Assembly: GCA_002127295.1 (NCBI GenBank)
Contig: NFUV01000001.1
Span: 1,054,001 to 1,118,000 of the forward strand
From: Chitinophagaceae bacterium IBVUCB2
GTDB lineage: Bacteria > Bacteroidota > Bacteroidia > Chitinophagales > Chitinophagaceae
Length of the DNA stretch: 64,000 bases
Direction: 5' to 3'
The position numbers and the translations under genes are program-made. The notes beneath the pieces are model-generated. The model saw only the letters and a program-made list of their open reading frames with translations. It did not search any database and had not been told where the DNA came from. Shown here in pieces: positions 54,201 through 62,524 of the stretch (position 1 is its first letter; every line of letters begins with the position of its first letter).

Positions 54201-54590
54201 GTGCAGACAGCCTATCTGGAGCAAAAAGATCCGCTTATTATTTATAAAATGGAGGCGTATAACCAGTTCAGCAATATGAATACGGAGGTGAATAAGGACA
54301 TTGTTTCTTTCCTTTGCCATTCCTCTATTCCTGTTCAGCAGGAAAATGCTCCATTAAAAGAAGGACGCCAGCAAAAAACGGATATGAGTAAAATGCGGGC
54401 TAATAAAGATGAAGTGGATAATGCCGGGCAAGACTATGCCGCCAATGAAAAGGATAAGTTTGAACCGGGCGGACCTGGCGTTGAAGTAAAGCATGAGCCG
54501 ATAAAAGTAGCTCCCAAGATTGGCAGGAATGACGCCTGCCCATGTGGTAGCGGCAAGAAATACAAACAGTGTCATGGTAAAGACGTTTAA
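51261..54590 (+). CDS. secA: Preprotein translocase ATPase SecA
   Basis: I choose ATG 51261 ([11 protein letters not shown], 1109 aa) over an upstream TTG reading. SecA drives unfolded proteins through SecYEG using ATP at the inner membrane. Walker A is at 195-199 (GEGKT in [21 protein letters not shown]); the DEAD-box-like element is [21 protein letters not shown]. The second motor domain shows [51 protein letters not shown]. The C-terminus carries the zinc-binding SEC-C motif ([17 protein letters not shown]). The extended length is usual for this phylum. It ends in a strong terminator. Confidence 0.96.
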   Translation: [1109 protein letters not shown]

Positions 54591-54610
54591 TTAAACACTT
54601 TATAGAAAAA

Positions 54611-54636
54611 GGCTGCAAGTTTTTGCAGCCTTTTTT
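54611..54636 (+). terminator. Terminator of secA
   Basis: GGCTGCAA (54611-54618) and TTGCAGCC (54623-54630) form an 8-bp stem with a 4-nt loop, followed by six T. It lies 20 bases after the secA stop. Confidence 0.9.
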
Positions 54637-54739
54637 ATTTGGACTTGATGTGAATAATCAATTTTTAAAACTCTCACACAATATCAAAAAAAACAATACG
54701 TTTGTTGTCATTATTCATTAAACCAAAATCAAAAAAAAC

Positions 54740-55141
54740 ATGAAAAAATTACTTTTTGTAGTTGCCATTGCCGGCCTTATGACATCTTGCAAAGACAAGA
54801 AAGATGAGAAAAAAGCGGATGAAACTACAACTACCACAACGACTGAACCTACAACCACTACTGAACCAACCACAACTACAACCACAACCGCCTCTACAGG
54901 TGTTCCAACTTTCTCTGATCCTGATGTACAAAAATTTGCGAATGAATATGCAGCCTTCATAGGTGAGTACAAAGCAGGAATGAAAGACCCGGCTAAATTA
55001 GCTGACCTTACTAAAAAAATGCAGGATTGGTCTTCAAAATCTACAGAAGTAGGAATGAAATTAGCTAAAACACCAGATGAAGCAAAAAAATGGGCTGACT
55101 GGATAATGGTAATTAGCAAAGAGTTAATGCCACAACAATAA
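54740..55141 (+). CDS. Small Thr-rich lipoprotein
   Basis: This 133-aa protein has a lipoprotein signal ending in LMTSC (lipidated Cys17), a Lys/Asp-rich stretch, then an unstructured tract of Thr with spaced Glu-Pro (about residues 29-50), coded by ACAACCACT-type repeats. The C-terminal 80 residues are helical (PDVQKFANEYAAFIGEYKAGM, LADLTKKMQDWSSK, EAKKWADWIMVI). The Thr/Pro linker probably holds a small helical domain away from the membrane. Family unknown. It stands alone with a terminator after it. Confidence 0.7.
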   Translation: MKKLLFVVAIAGLMTSCKDKKDEKKADETTTTTTTEPTTTTEPTTTTTTTASTGVPTFSDPDVQKFANEYAAFIGEYKAGMKDPAKLADLTKKMQDWSSKSTEVGMKLAKTPDEAKKWADWIMVISKELMPQQ

Positions 55142-55165
55142 TTAATATTATTGAGCAATAAAAAA

Positions 55166-55195
55166 ACTCCCGTCTTATTTGGACGGGAGTTTTTT
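55166..55195. terminator. Bidirectional terminator
   Basis: ACTCCCGTC (55166-55174) and GACGGGAGT (55182-55190) form a 9-bp stem, with T-runs on both sides (AAAAAA before, TTTTTT after). It serves the lipoprotein gene on the plus strand and the amidohydrolase gene ending at 55219 on the minus strand. Confidence 0.85.
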
Positions 55196-55218
55196 ATTAG
55201 TACAATTATTTATTTTAT

Positions 55219-56553
55219 TTAAAATCCTTTCTTTTTCAAATCATACTTGATTTCATATCTGTCATTCAATTGCTTTTGCTTATCGTCAAGGTTTATTTTA
55301 CGTCCTTTAATGAAAGCATCAGTAACATTGCTGGTACTCATATCTAATATATCACCAGAGCTGATGATGATATTTGCTTCTTTACCAACTTCGATACTAC
55401 CTGTTTTATCAGCTACTCCCATAATCTTCGCTGAGTTCAACGATATTGCTGCCAATGCTTCTTCTTTTGTCAACCCAAACGCCACTGCAGTACCGGCATT
55501 AAAAGGAAGATTACGGCCACGGGTTTGTGAATCATCATCCGAAATAGCAAACAAAACACCTGCTTTTTGAAGTATAGCTGCTGTTTTATAAGGCTGGTCC
55601 ACATCATCATCAGTTGTAGTAGGGAGGCTATGCATTTGCTGAAGAATTACTGAAACATTATGCTCCTTTAGCAAATTGGCAATTTGCCAGCTTTCGCTGC
55701 CACCAACAATTACCATATCCACCCCAAACTCTTTTACAAAATCTAATGCAGCCAACATTTGTTTTGCAGTGCTGGCATGCACATATAATTTTTGTTTTTT
55801 CGCTAACAGGTCTTTCACTGCTTCATATTTCAGATTTGTCTCGTCGTGTGTAGTAGCAGCATTATATGCTTTTGCTTCACGAAAAAAAGCTTTCAGTGTT
55901 TCGATCTTTTCAAAGCCATCTTTCACCGGGTCTGTTTGTGCACCACCAGCATTTGGACCGCCACCACCAAATCCACCTCTTCCTCCACCCGGACGAGCCA
56001 TTAACAAAGGCATATACAAATGCATTCCACCATCAGCTTTAACTGCTGCATCTTCCCAATTCCATGCATCTAATTGTACTACCGATGATGTACCGGCGAG
56101 AAAACTTCCTTGCGGAACTACATTCGCTGCCAATATTCCATTGGAACGAAGTGTATTGATAACTTTTGAATCTGAATTATACGCTACAATAGAACGAATG
56201 TTAGGATTCAGATCACCAATTTCACGGGTATCATTGGATGCACGGATAGAACTTGTTTCAACAAGTCCTAATGTGCTTGTTGGCAAAATAAGTCCCGGAT
56301 AAACATGTTTACCTTGTGCATCAACTACAGTTGCCCCATCAGCAGGCACTACTACATCTTTTCCTACTTTTTCAATTTTACCATCTCTTATCTGGATCGT
56401 TCCATTTTCAATAACGGTTCCGTTACCTACATGGATAGTTGCGTTTTTAATAAACAGCAATCCTTTTTGGGGAGGCGCCGGCAATACATTCGATTGCGAA
56501 TGAACAGTAACCGTCAATGCCATAATGATTGTTAGAAAAAATATCTTTCTCAT
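55219..56553 (-). CDS. Exported amidohydrolase-like protein lacking the HxH metal motif
   Basis: This 444-aa protein has a signal peptide (MRKIFFLTIIMALTVTVHS) and the amidohydrolase outline: FIKNATIHVGNGTVIENGTIQIRDGKIEKVG, then GKHVYPGLILPTSTLGLV where the metal-binding HxH should be, VLFAISDDDSQTRGRN, KEEALAAISLNSAKIMGVADKTGSIEVGKEANIII. A Gly/Pro-rich loop lies near residue 195. The missing HxH suggests that it does not bind metal in the usual way. It is 11 bp downstream of the two-domain paralogue, so they share an operon and may form a complex. Confidence 0.82.
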   Translation of the reverse strand: MRKIFFLTIIMALTVTVHSQSNVLPAPPQKGLLFIKNATIHVGNGTVIENGTIQIRDGKIEKVGKDVVVPADGATVVDAQGKHVYPGLILPTSTLGLVETSSIRASNDTREIGDLNPNIRSIVAYNSDSKVINTLRSNGILAANVVPQGSFLAGTSSVVQLDAWNWEDAAVKADGGMHLYMPLLMARPGGGRGGFGGGGPNAGGAQTDPVKDGFEKIETLKAFFREAKAYNAATTHDETNLKYEAVKDLLAKKQKLYVHASTAKQMLAALDFVKEFGVDMVIVGGSESWQIANLLKEHNVSVILQQMHSLPTTTDDDVDQPYKTAAILQKAGVLFAISDDDSQTRGRNLPFNAGTAVAFGLTKEEALAAISLNSAKIMGVADKTGSIEVGKEANIIISSGDILDMSTSNVTDAFIKGRKINLDDKQKQLNDRYEIKYDLKKKGF

Positions 56554-56564
56554 ATCTAATTTTT

Positions 56565-59500
56565 TTATTGGTTTTCAAATTCGTCAGCATCAATTACCAG
56601 CAATCCATGACTATGTCCATGGTCCATGCAGGAATGCATTATCTGGTAAGAAGGTGTTGCAGGCGCCATTGGCATACCACTTCTTTTTTCGCCATTCAAC
56701 TTTTTAACCAGCCTTGCTCTTTCTGCATCCACTTCTTTTTGTTTCTGCTCATCCTTTACCCTGTCAAAATAAATGGTACCATCTACGATAGTGTATAAAG
56801 GTTTTGCATAAATGCTCAGTGGATTATCTGACCAAATTACCACATCTGCATCTTTACCTACTTTCAAACTTCCAATCTTATCATCTACATGCAACATCTT
56901 TGCAGGATTAAGCGTAACAAATTTTAATGCCTCTTCTGCAGATATACCACCATACTTCATTGTTTTTGCTGCTTCCTGGTTCAAACGTCTGGCCATTTCC
57001 GCATCATCAGAATTAATAGCCACAACTAAACCTGTTTTGTGCATGATAGCAGCATTATAAGGAATAGCATCTTCAACTTCAACTTTATAGGCCCACCAAT
57101 CAGAGAAGGTAGAAACAAAAGAACCATGAGCTTTCATTTTGTCAGCTACTTTATATCCTTCCAAAATGTGAGTGAATGTATTTACTGTGTAACCCATTTC
57201 TTCAGCAACTTTCATTGCCATATTGATCTCACTTTGAACATAAGAGTGACAAGTGATAAATCTTTTCTTATCTAATATTTCAACTAATGCTTCTAACTCA
57301 AGGTCACGACGGGGAGCATTTAAGCCGGTCACCGATTTTTTAGCTTTAACCAATTTATCTTTTTCACCATTATAGGTTTCCCATGCTTTCTTATAATCTT
57401 TTGCACGGGTAAAAGCATCTACTAATACCTGCTCCACTCCCATTCTTGTATCGGGATAACGGTTGTTACCTTGTGTAGCAGCCGAACGTTTTACATTCTC
57501 TCCCAATGCAAATTTTATCTGGCCTGTCCATCCTTTATACTTCAGATCTTCTGCATTAGCTCCCCAGCGAAGTTTGATCAATTGGGTTTGACCACCAATT
57601 ACGTTGGCTGAGCCATGAAGAATATGAGAAGAAGTAACACCGCCGCTTAACTGGCGATAGATATTTATATCATCCGGGTTCAGGTTGTCCGCAATTCTTA
57701 CTTCTGATGTTACTGACTGTGCGCCTTCATTAATAGAAGCAGCGGCAATATGTGAGTGCTCATCAATAATACCGGGAGAAACATGCTTGCCGGTACCATC
57801 AATTACCTTGGCACCTGATTCATTCAAATTTTTACCGATAGCAGCAATTTTTCCATTCTTTAATAATACGTCTGTATTCTGCAACACCCCTTCGCCTTCA
57901 CTGGTCCATACGGTTGCATTTTTGATCAACATGGTTTCTTGCTTTGGTATTTCGTCCTGGCTATTACCAAATGGAAGAAACGGATAACTTACTTTTCCTA
58001 CAACAGGAATATCTTTTTTCCTGGTGGTGTCAGCTTTTATTTCAGCAGCTTTTACAAATACAGCGGTCCATGTAAGTGAGTTGCCTGAAGAATCAACACC
58101 AGTTCCATTCCATTCTGTACCATTGCTGATACCACCTAGTCTTGTAGCTGTAGCAGGTAATGCTGGTGCTTGTCCGCCACCAAAACCACCTGGCCTTGCT
58201 TGTGTCGGATCGCCGCCTGGTCCGCCTGCTGGTCTTTGTCTTCTTGTCATTGGTGCATAGCTCAGTTTAACTTGCTTACCATCAAAACTAAATTTAGTAT
58301 TCATAGTGTCTTTACCGAACATACTTAGAGAACTGGTGCTTTTTACATCCAATGTATATTTTTCAACACCCGTTGGTGTAGTAATGCTAAGATTATAAGT
58401 ACCCGCAATATTCGAATCATCTTTTACATTGTACTTGATGCCCTGTACATAGTTGTAAAGGATATTTGTTTTTTCGTTGAAAACAGGTCCGTTTGTAATT
58501 AAAAAATTAGCCAGTTTACCTGCTTCAAGACTTCCTACTTTATCATACACACCTAAAATAGTAGCGGGAGTTTTAGTAAGAGCTTCCATCGCTTTCGTTT
58601 CGCTTAATCCGTATTCCATGGCCTTACGAAGACTTGACCAGAATGTAGCTACACTTCTAAGATCAGCGGTAGTAAGACAAAAAGGAATACCTGCCTTTTC
58701 AAAAGCAGCAGCGTTGGTGGGTGCCAGTTCCCAATGCTTCATATCTTCTAACGAAACAAATTTTGCATCATTCGGATCTTCTACATCTTGTCCTTGCGGA
58801 AAGTTTAAAGGAAGAATAAATGTTGCATTAGTAGATTTCATTTCATTGATGCGCTGGTACTCGTTTTGCCCGGCTTTAATAATGTATTGCACACCGAACT
58901 CATCCCCTATCCTGTCAGCTCTCATGTTATCCCACTTATCGTTTGCTTCAAAAATTTGCGGAAGATTTTGATTTTCATTCCATGATTGAAGCGTAAGATT
59001 AAAACCTTCTTCGTAAGGCTTGTTCTTATACCAGGCAGCATCTAAGAAAGTCTGGCGGATCAACGAGATATAACCCATTTTAGAAGAAGGATAAGCCTGT
59101 GTAGAAGTCCCTTTATTAAAGGAGTAATGAGCGGATGCTTTCTCTTTTATGATAGTAAGATTTTCTTTTTCGTTTGCTAAAGTAACAACTGCGCCTGTTC
59201 CTCTTGCTATACCATCTTTAACATGGGTAAGCACTGTACCAAAACCAGCTTCCCGCATTGGTTTGGCAGCTGCATCATTCACCCCAAAAACTTTAAAAAC
59301 GTCAACATCAGATTTTACAGCCTGGTTCCAGCCATAAGGTCCTTTTACAGATGTTTCAAATTGTTGCTGCGCAAAAAAATTGAACCCACCGCCTTGTTGT
59401 TGCGGACGAACGGGAGTTCCATAATCCGTGTAGATATCAATAAACGACGGATAAATGAACTTGCCTTTGCAATCTACTTCTACTGCACCTGCGGGAACCG

Positions 59501-59729
59501 ATAGTCCGGTACCAACCGCAACAATCTTTCCATCTTTAATAACCAATGTAGCATTGGCAATGGTGGTGTTTGCATCTTTTACAATAGTAGCATTAGTGAA
59601 AGCATAATGTCCGTGCCTTGGATCGGAAATCCCGTTTTCGGGAAATGTAGCCTGTGCCATTACTTGTACTGTTCCCATCAACAGAACAGTCAGTAACGCC
59701 AGTTTTTCTAGTAACCTGGTTTTTCTCAT
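56565..59729 (-). CDS. Exported amidohydrolase with two tandem domains
   Basis: This 1054-aa protein has a signal peptide (about 1-26) and two amidohydrolase-like domains joined by a beta-rich middle. The first (about 40-420) has GKFIYPSFIDIYTDYG, with no HxH. The second (about 600-1010) has GKHVSPGIIDEHSHIAAASINEG with the HxH pair, RFITCHSYVQSEINMAMKVAEEMG and VVAINSDDAEMARRLNQEAA, so it looks active. The family cleaves amide or cyclic C-N bonds; similar large exported forms are common in this phylum and may act on peptides, though the substrate is not known. The C-terminal 35 residues contain a His-rich MHSCMDHGHSHG segment. It is first in an operon with the 444-aa paralogue. Confidence 0.87.
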   Translation of the reverse strand: MRKTRLLEKLALLTVLLMGTVQVMAQATFPENGISDPRHGHYAFTNATIVKDANTTIANATLVIKDGKIVAVGTGLSVPAGAVEVDCKGKFIYPSFIDIYTDYGTPVRPQQQGGGFNFFAQQQFETSVKGPYGWNQAVKSDVDVFKVFGVNDAAAKPMREAGFGTVLTHVKDGIARGTGAVVTLANEKENLTIIKEKASAHYSFNKGTSTQAYPSSKMGYISLIRQTFLDAAWYKNKPYEEGFNLTLQSWNENQNLPQIFEANDKWDNMRADRIGDEFGVQYIIKAGQNEYQRINEMKSTNATFILPLNFPQGQDVEDPNDAKFVSLEDMKHWELAPTNAAAFEKAGIPFCLTTADLRSVATFWSSLRKAMEYGLSETKAMEALTKTPATILGVYDKVGSLEAGKLANFLITNGPVFNEKTNILYNYVQGIKYNVKDDSNIAGTYNLSITTPTGVEKYTLDVKSTSSLSMFGKDTMNTKFSFDGKQVKLSYAPMTRRQRPAGGPGGDPTQARPGGFGGGQAPALPATATRLGGISNGTEWNGTGVDSSGNSLTWTAVFVKAAEIKADTTRKKDIPVVGKVSYPFLPFGNSQDEIPKQETMLIKNATVWTSEGEGVLQNTDVLLKNGKIAAIGKNLNESGAKVIDGTGKHVSPGIIDEHSHIAAASINEGAQSVTSEVRIADNLNPDDINIYRQLSGGVTSSHILHGSANVIGGQTQLIKLRWGANAEDLKYKGWTGQIKFALGENVKRSAATQGNNRYPDTRMGVEQVLVDAFTRAKDYKKAWETYNGEKDKLVKAKKSVTGLNAPRRDLELEALVEILDKKRFITCHSYVQSEINMAMKVAEEMGYTVNTFTHILEGYKVADKMKAHGSFVSTFSDWWAYKVEVEDAIPYNAAIMHKTGLVVAINSDDAEMARRLNQEAAKTMKYGGISAEEALKFVTLNPAKMLHVDDKIGSLKVGKDADVVIWSDNPLSIYAKPLYTIVDGTIYFDRVKDEQKQKEVDAERARLVKKLNGEKRSGMPMAPATPSYQIMHSCMDHGHSHGLLVIDADEFENQ

Positions 59730-59914
59730 TGCTGTAAGTTTTTTTATTAGATGATTTTTATCAGAGAACCTTGCGCTAAATCAGAACTCCGAATGTAAAT
59801 CAATTAGCGCAAACTAAAACAGGCACTTTATAAGAGGTAATCGTATTATAAAAGTTTGTGGTACAACGGTTTTCCATGCTCACAGTGGCCCGGCTTTTAG
59901 CACAAAGATTTGAT

Positions 59915-59922
59915 TACCTTTG
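59915..59922 (+). promoter_or_regulatory. -7 box of deoC
   Basis: TACCTTTG is a perfect TAnnTTTG box, 20 nt before the ATG at 59943. No clear -33 element is seen. Confidence 0.45.
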
Positions 59923-59942
59923 AAATCCAAATATTTTGATAT

Positions 59943-60863
59943 ATGGCGATTGCCAAATCCTCACAACTAATTCATGATTTTGCCCTATCACCCCGGATAG
60001 ACCAGGTAGGTGTGGAAGAAAGAGCTTCCCGTTTTACCAAACGCAGCATTAAAAATGAAGCGAAAGAGAACGGATTGAAGCTGGTCTTGAATATGATAGA
60101 CCTAACTACGCTGGAAGGAAAAGACACCGATGGAAAAGTAAAACAGCTTTGTTATAAGGCAATGCATCCGCATGATGCGTTGGCGGATATTCCAACCGTG
60201 GCAGCTATTTGTGTGTATCCATCCATGGTAAAAGTGGCAAAAAAGGCGTTAGGTGATTCAGGAATAAAAGTAGCATCTGTTGCTACAGCTTTCCCCAGCG
60301 GACAAGCACCAAAAGAGATTAAAATAAGAGATACAAAATACGCCGTGAATGAAGGTGCTGATGAAGTGGACATGGTCATCAGCCGTGGAAAATTTCATAC
60401 AGGTGAATATAATTTTGTGTTTGATGAAATAGCTGCTATTAAAGAAGCCTGCGGTGATGCAAGATTAAAAGTGATTTTAGAAACCGGTGAACTCGGCACT
60501 TATGATAAAGTCCGCCGTGCAAGTGATATAGCCATGCATGCCGGTGCTGATTTTATTAAAACATCAACCGGAAAAATTCAACCAGCGGCAACGATGCCTG
60601 TAACATTGGTAATGCTGGAAGCTATTCGTGACTTTTATTATAAAACAGGAAAGATGATTGGAATGAAACCTGCGGGTGGTATTTCAAAATCAAAACTGGC
60701 TTTGCATTATTTAGTAATGGTAAAAGAAGTGTTGGGAGAAGATTGGCTGAACAATGAATGGTTTCGTTTTGGTGCCAGCAGTCTGGCGAATGATGTGTTG
60801 ATGCAGTTAGTAAAATTGAAGACGGGGCAATATCAATCAGCGAACTATTTTAGCGTGGATTAA
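59943..60863 (+). CDS. deoC: Deoxyribose-phosphate aldolase
   Basis: This 306-aa class I aldolase splits 2-deoxyribose 5-phosphate into glyceraldehyde 3-phosphate and acetaldehyde. Motifs: TTLEGKDTDGKVKQLCYKA, VYPSMVKVAKKAL, ADEVDMVISRGKF, KVILETGELG, and GADFIKTSTGK with Schiff-base Lys206, then GMKPAGGISK. It is longer than the E. coli-type enzyme (about 250 aa), with an N-terminal extension of about 40 residues. Two aldehyde dehydrogenase-family genes follow, likely to oxidise the acetaldehyde released. Confidence 0.94.
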   Translation: MAIAKSSQLIHDFALSPRIDQVGVEERASRFTKRSIKNEAKENGLKLVLNMIDLTTLEGKDTDGKVKQLCYKAMHPHDALADIPTVAAICVYPSMVKVAKKALGDSGIKVASVATAFPSGQAPKEIKIRDTKYAVNEGADEVDMVISRGKFHTGEYNFVFDEIAAIKEACGDARLKVILETGELGTYDKVRRASDIAMHAGADFIKTSTGKIQPAATMPVTLVMLEAIRDFYYKTGKMIGMKPAGGISKSKLALHYLVMVKEVLGEDWLNNEWFRFGASSLANDVLMQLVKLKTGQYQSANYFSVD

Positions 60864-60870
60864 ATAAATT

Positions 60871-60934
60871 CAAAAATCAAAAGTAAAAAACGCCTTTGTG
60901 TAATGGCCTTTTGAATTTTTACTTTTGCTTTTTG
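60871..60934. repeat. A/T-rich inverted repeat after deoC
   Basis: CAAAAATCAAAAGTAAAAA (60871-60889) and TTTTTACTTTTGCTTTTTG (60916-60934) pair at 18 of 19 positions around a 26-nt loop. Similar arms occur at 62455-62520, so this is likely a dispersed intergenic repeat of the genome. Confidence 0.65.
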
Positions 60935-60951
60935 CCCTAATAAAAGAAATT

Positions 60952-62451
60952 ATGGCGGTTACAAAAAAGAAAGTTGCAAGTAAAAAAAGCAACACAATCA
61001 AATTAAAATTTGATACTTCATGGGACTATGCTCCTGCACCCGAAAGTAAAAGTGCAGCAACCATTAATAAGCAATACGATTTGTTTATTAATGGTGAATG
61101 GCAGAAACCCGCATCGAAGAAATATTTTGATACCATCAATCCGGCAACAGAAGAAAAGCTGAGTGAAGTAGCAAATGCAAACGAAGCTGATGTAGATAAA
61201 GCAGTAAAGTCAGCAAGAAACGCTTATGATAAAGTATGGAAGAAAATGCCAGCGAAAGAAAGAGCAAAATATATTTTTCGCATTGCCCGTATCATGCAGG
61301 AAAAAGCAAGAGAGCTGGCGATTGTAGAAACACTCGATGGTGGCAAACCCATTAAAGAAAGCCGTGATTTTGACGTACCAACTGCAGCCAATCATTTATT
61401 TTACTATGCTGGCTGGGCAGATAAATTGGAATATGCATTTCCAAATAAAAGAACAGAACCATTAGGTGTAGCCGGGCAAATTACTCCGTGGAATTTTCCA
61501 TTACTCATGGCAGCCTGGAAAATTGCACCGGCATTAGCTACAGGAAATACGGTTGTATTAAAACCTGCTGAAACAACTCCATTAACTACATTAAAGTTGG
61601 CAGAGATAATACAAGAAGCTGACTTGCCTCCTGGTGTAGTGAATATAATTACAGGTGCCGGTGATACAGGTGCTGCTATTGTTAATCATGCGGATGTAAA
61701 TAAAATTGCATTCACAGGTTCTACCAATGTTGGTAAAATAATTCAACGGGCTATTGCTGGTACTAATAAAAAAGCAACATTAGAATTGGGAGGTAAAGCT
61801 GCGAATATCATTTTTGAAGATGCACCAATTGACCAGGCGGTGGAAGGTGTTGTTAATGCAATCTTTTTTAACCAGGGGCATGTATGCTGTGCCGGTTCCA
61901 GATTGTATGTGCAGGAATCGGTGGCGAAAGAAGTGATACGAAAATTGCGGGATCGTATGCAATCTTTAATCGTTGGTGACCCGATGGATAAGAATACTGA
62001 CATTGGTGCTATCAATTCAAGAGAGCAATTAAATATCATTCAGAAATATATTGCAATCGGTAAAAAAGAAGGTGCGGAAATGTATGAAAGCAGTTGTGCC
62101 TTACCCTCGAAAGGATTTTGGTGCAGGCCAACCATCTTTAGCAATGTGGCGCAAAGCAATCGTATAGCACAGGAAGAAATTTTTGGGCCAGTGTTATCTA
62201 TTCTCACATTCCGTACAGATGATGAAGTAATTGAAAAAGCTAACAACTCACCTTATGGACTAAGTGCTGGTGTGTGGACGGATAAAGGTTCTAAGATTTT
62301 CAATATGACAAAAAGAATGAGAGCCGGTGTAGTATGGGCAAATACATTCAACAAGTTCGATCCCTCTTCTCCATTCGGTGGCTATAAAGAAAGTGGGTTT
62401 GGAAGAGAAGGTGGCTTGCATGGGTTGTCGGCGTATGTGAATATTGTTTAA
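60952..62451 (+). CDS. NAD(P)-dependent aldehyde dehydrogenase (ALDH16-type catalytic partner)
   Basis: I choose ATG 60952 (MAVTKKKVASKK, 499 aa) over a TTG nine codons earlier. It oxidises aldehydes to acids. Motifs: GQITPWNFPLLMAAWKIAPALATGN, IAFTGSTNVGK, the base Glu278 in LELGGKAANI, catalytic Cys312 in NQGHVCCAGSR, EEIFGPVLSI and PFGGYKESGFGREGG. A Lys-rich N-terminal extension of about 40 residues precedes the domain. Position after deoC suggests acetaldehyde as substrate. The next gene is a dehydrogenase-like domain without catalytic residues; together they look like a split ALDH16. Confidence 0.92.
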   Translation: MAVTKKKVASKKSNTIKLKFDTSWDYAPAPESKSAATINKQYDLFINGEWQKPASKKYFDTINPATEEKLSEVANANEADVDKAVKSARNAYDKVWKKMPAKERAKYIFRIARIMQEKARELAIVETLDGGKPIKESRDFDVPTAANHLFYYAGWADKLEYAFPNKRTEPLGVAGQITPWNFPLLMAAWKIAPALATGNTVVLKPAETTPLTTLKLAEIIQEADLPPGVVNIITGAGDTGAAIVNHADVNKIAFTGSTNVGKIIQRAIAGTNKKATLELGGKAANIIFEDAPIDQAVEGVVNAIFFNQGHVCCAGSRLYVQESVAKEVIRKLRDRMQSLIVGDPMDKNTDIGAINSREQLNIIQKYIAIGKKEGAEMYESSCALPSKGFWCRPTIFSNVAQSNRIAQEEIFGPVLSILTFRTDDEVIEKANNSPYGLSAGVWTDKGSKIFNMTKRMRAGVVWANTFNKFDPSSPFGGYKESGFGREGGLHGLSAYVNIV

Positions 62452-62454
62452 GTA

Positions 62455-62520
62455 AAAAATCAAAAGTCAAAATTAAAAACACGCAGCTTTTGAATTTTGA
62501 CTTTTAACTTTTGAATTTTT
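62455..62520. repeat. A/T-rich inverted repeat between the two aldehyde dehydrogenase genes
   Basis: Arms at 62455-62479 and 62489-62520 are built from CAAAAGTCAAAATT-type words and pair imperfectly around a short loop. It is the same type as 60871-60934 and lies in the gap of 73 bp between two genes of one apparent operon. Confidence 0.6.
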
Positions 62521-62524
62521 AATT

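Noticed and set aside
54836-54895. ACAACCACT repeats as a microsatellite
   Set aside because: They encode the Thr/Pro linker of a lipoprotein in frame.
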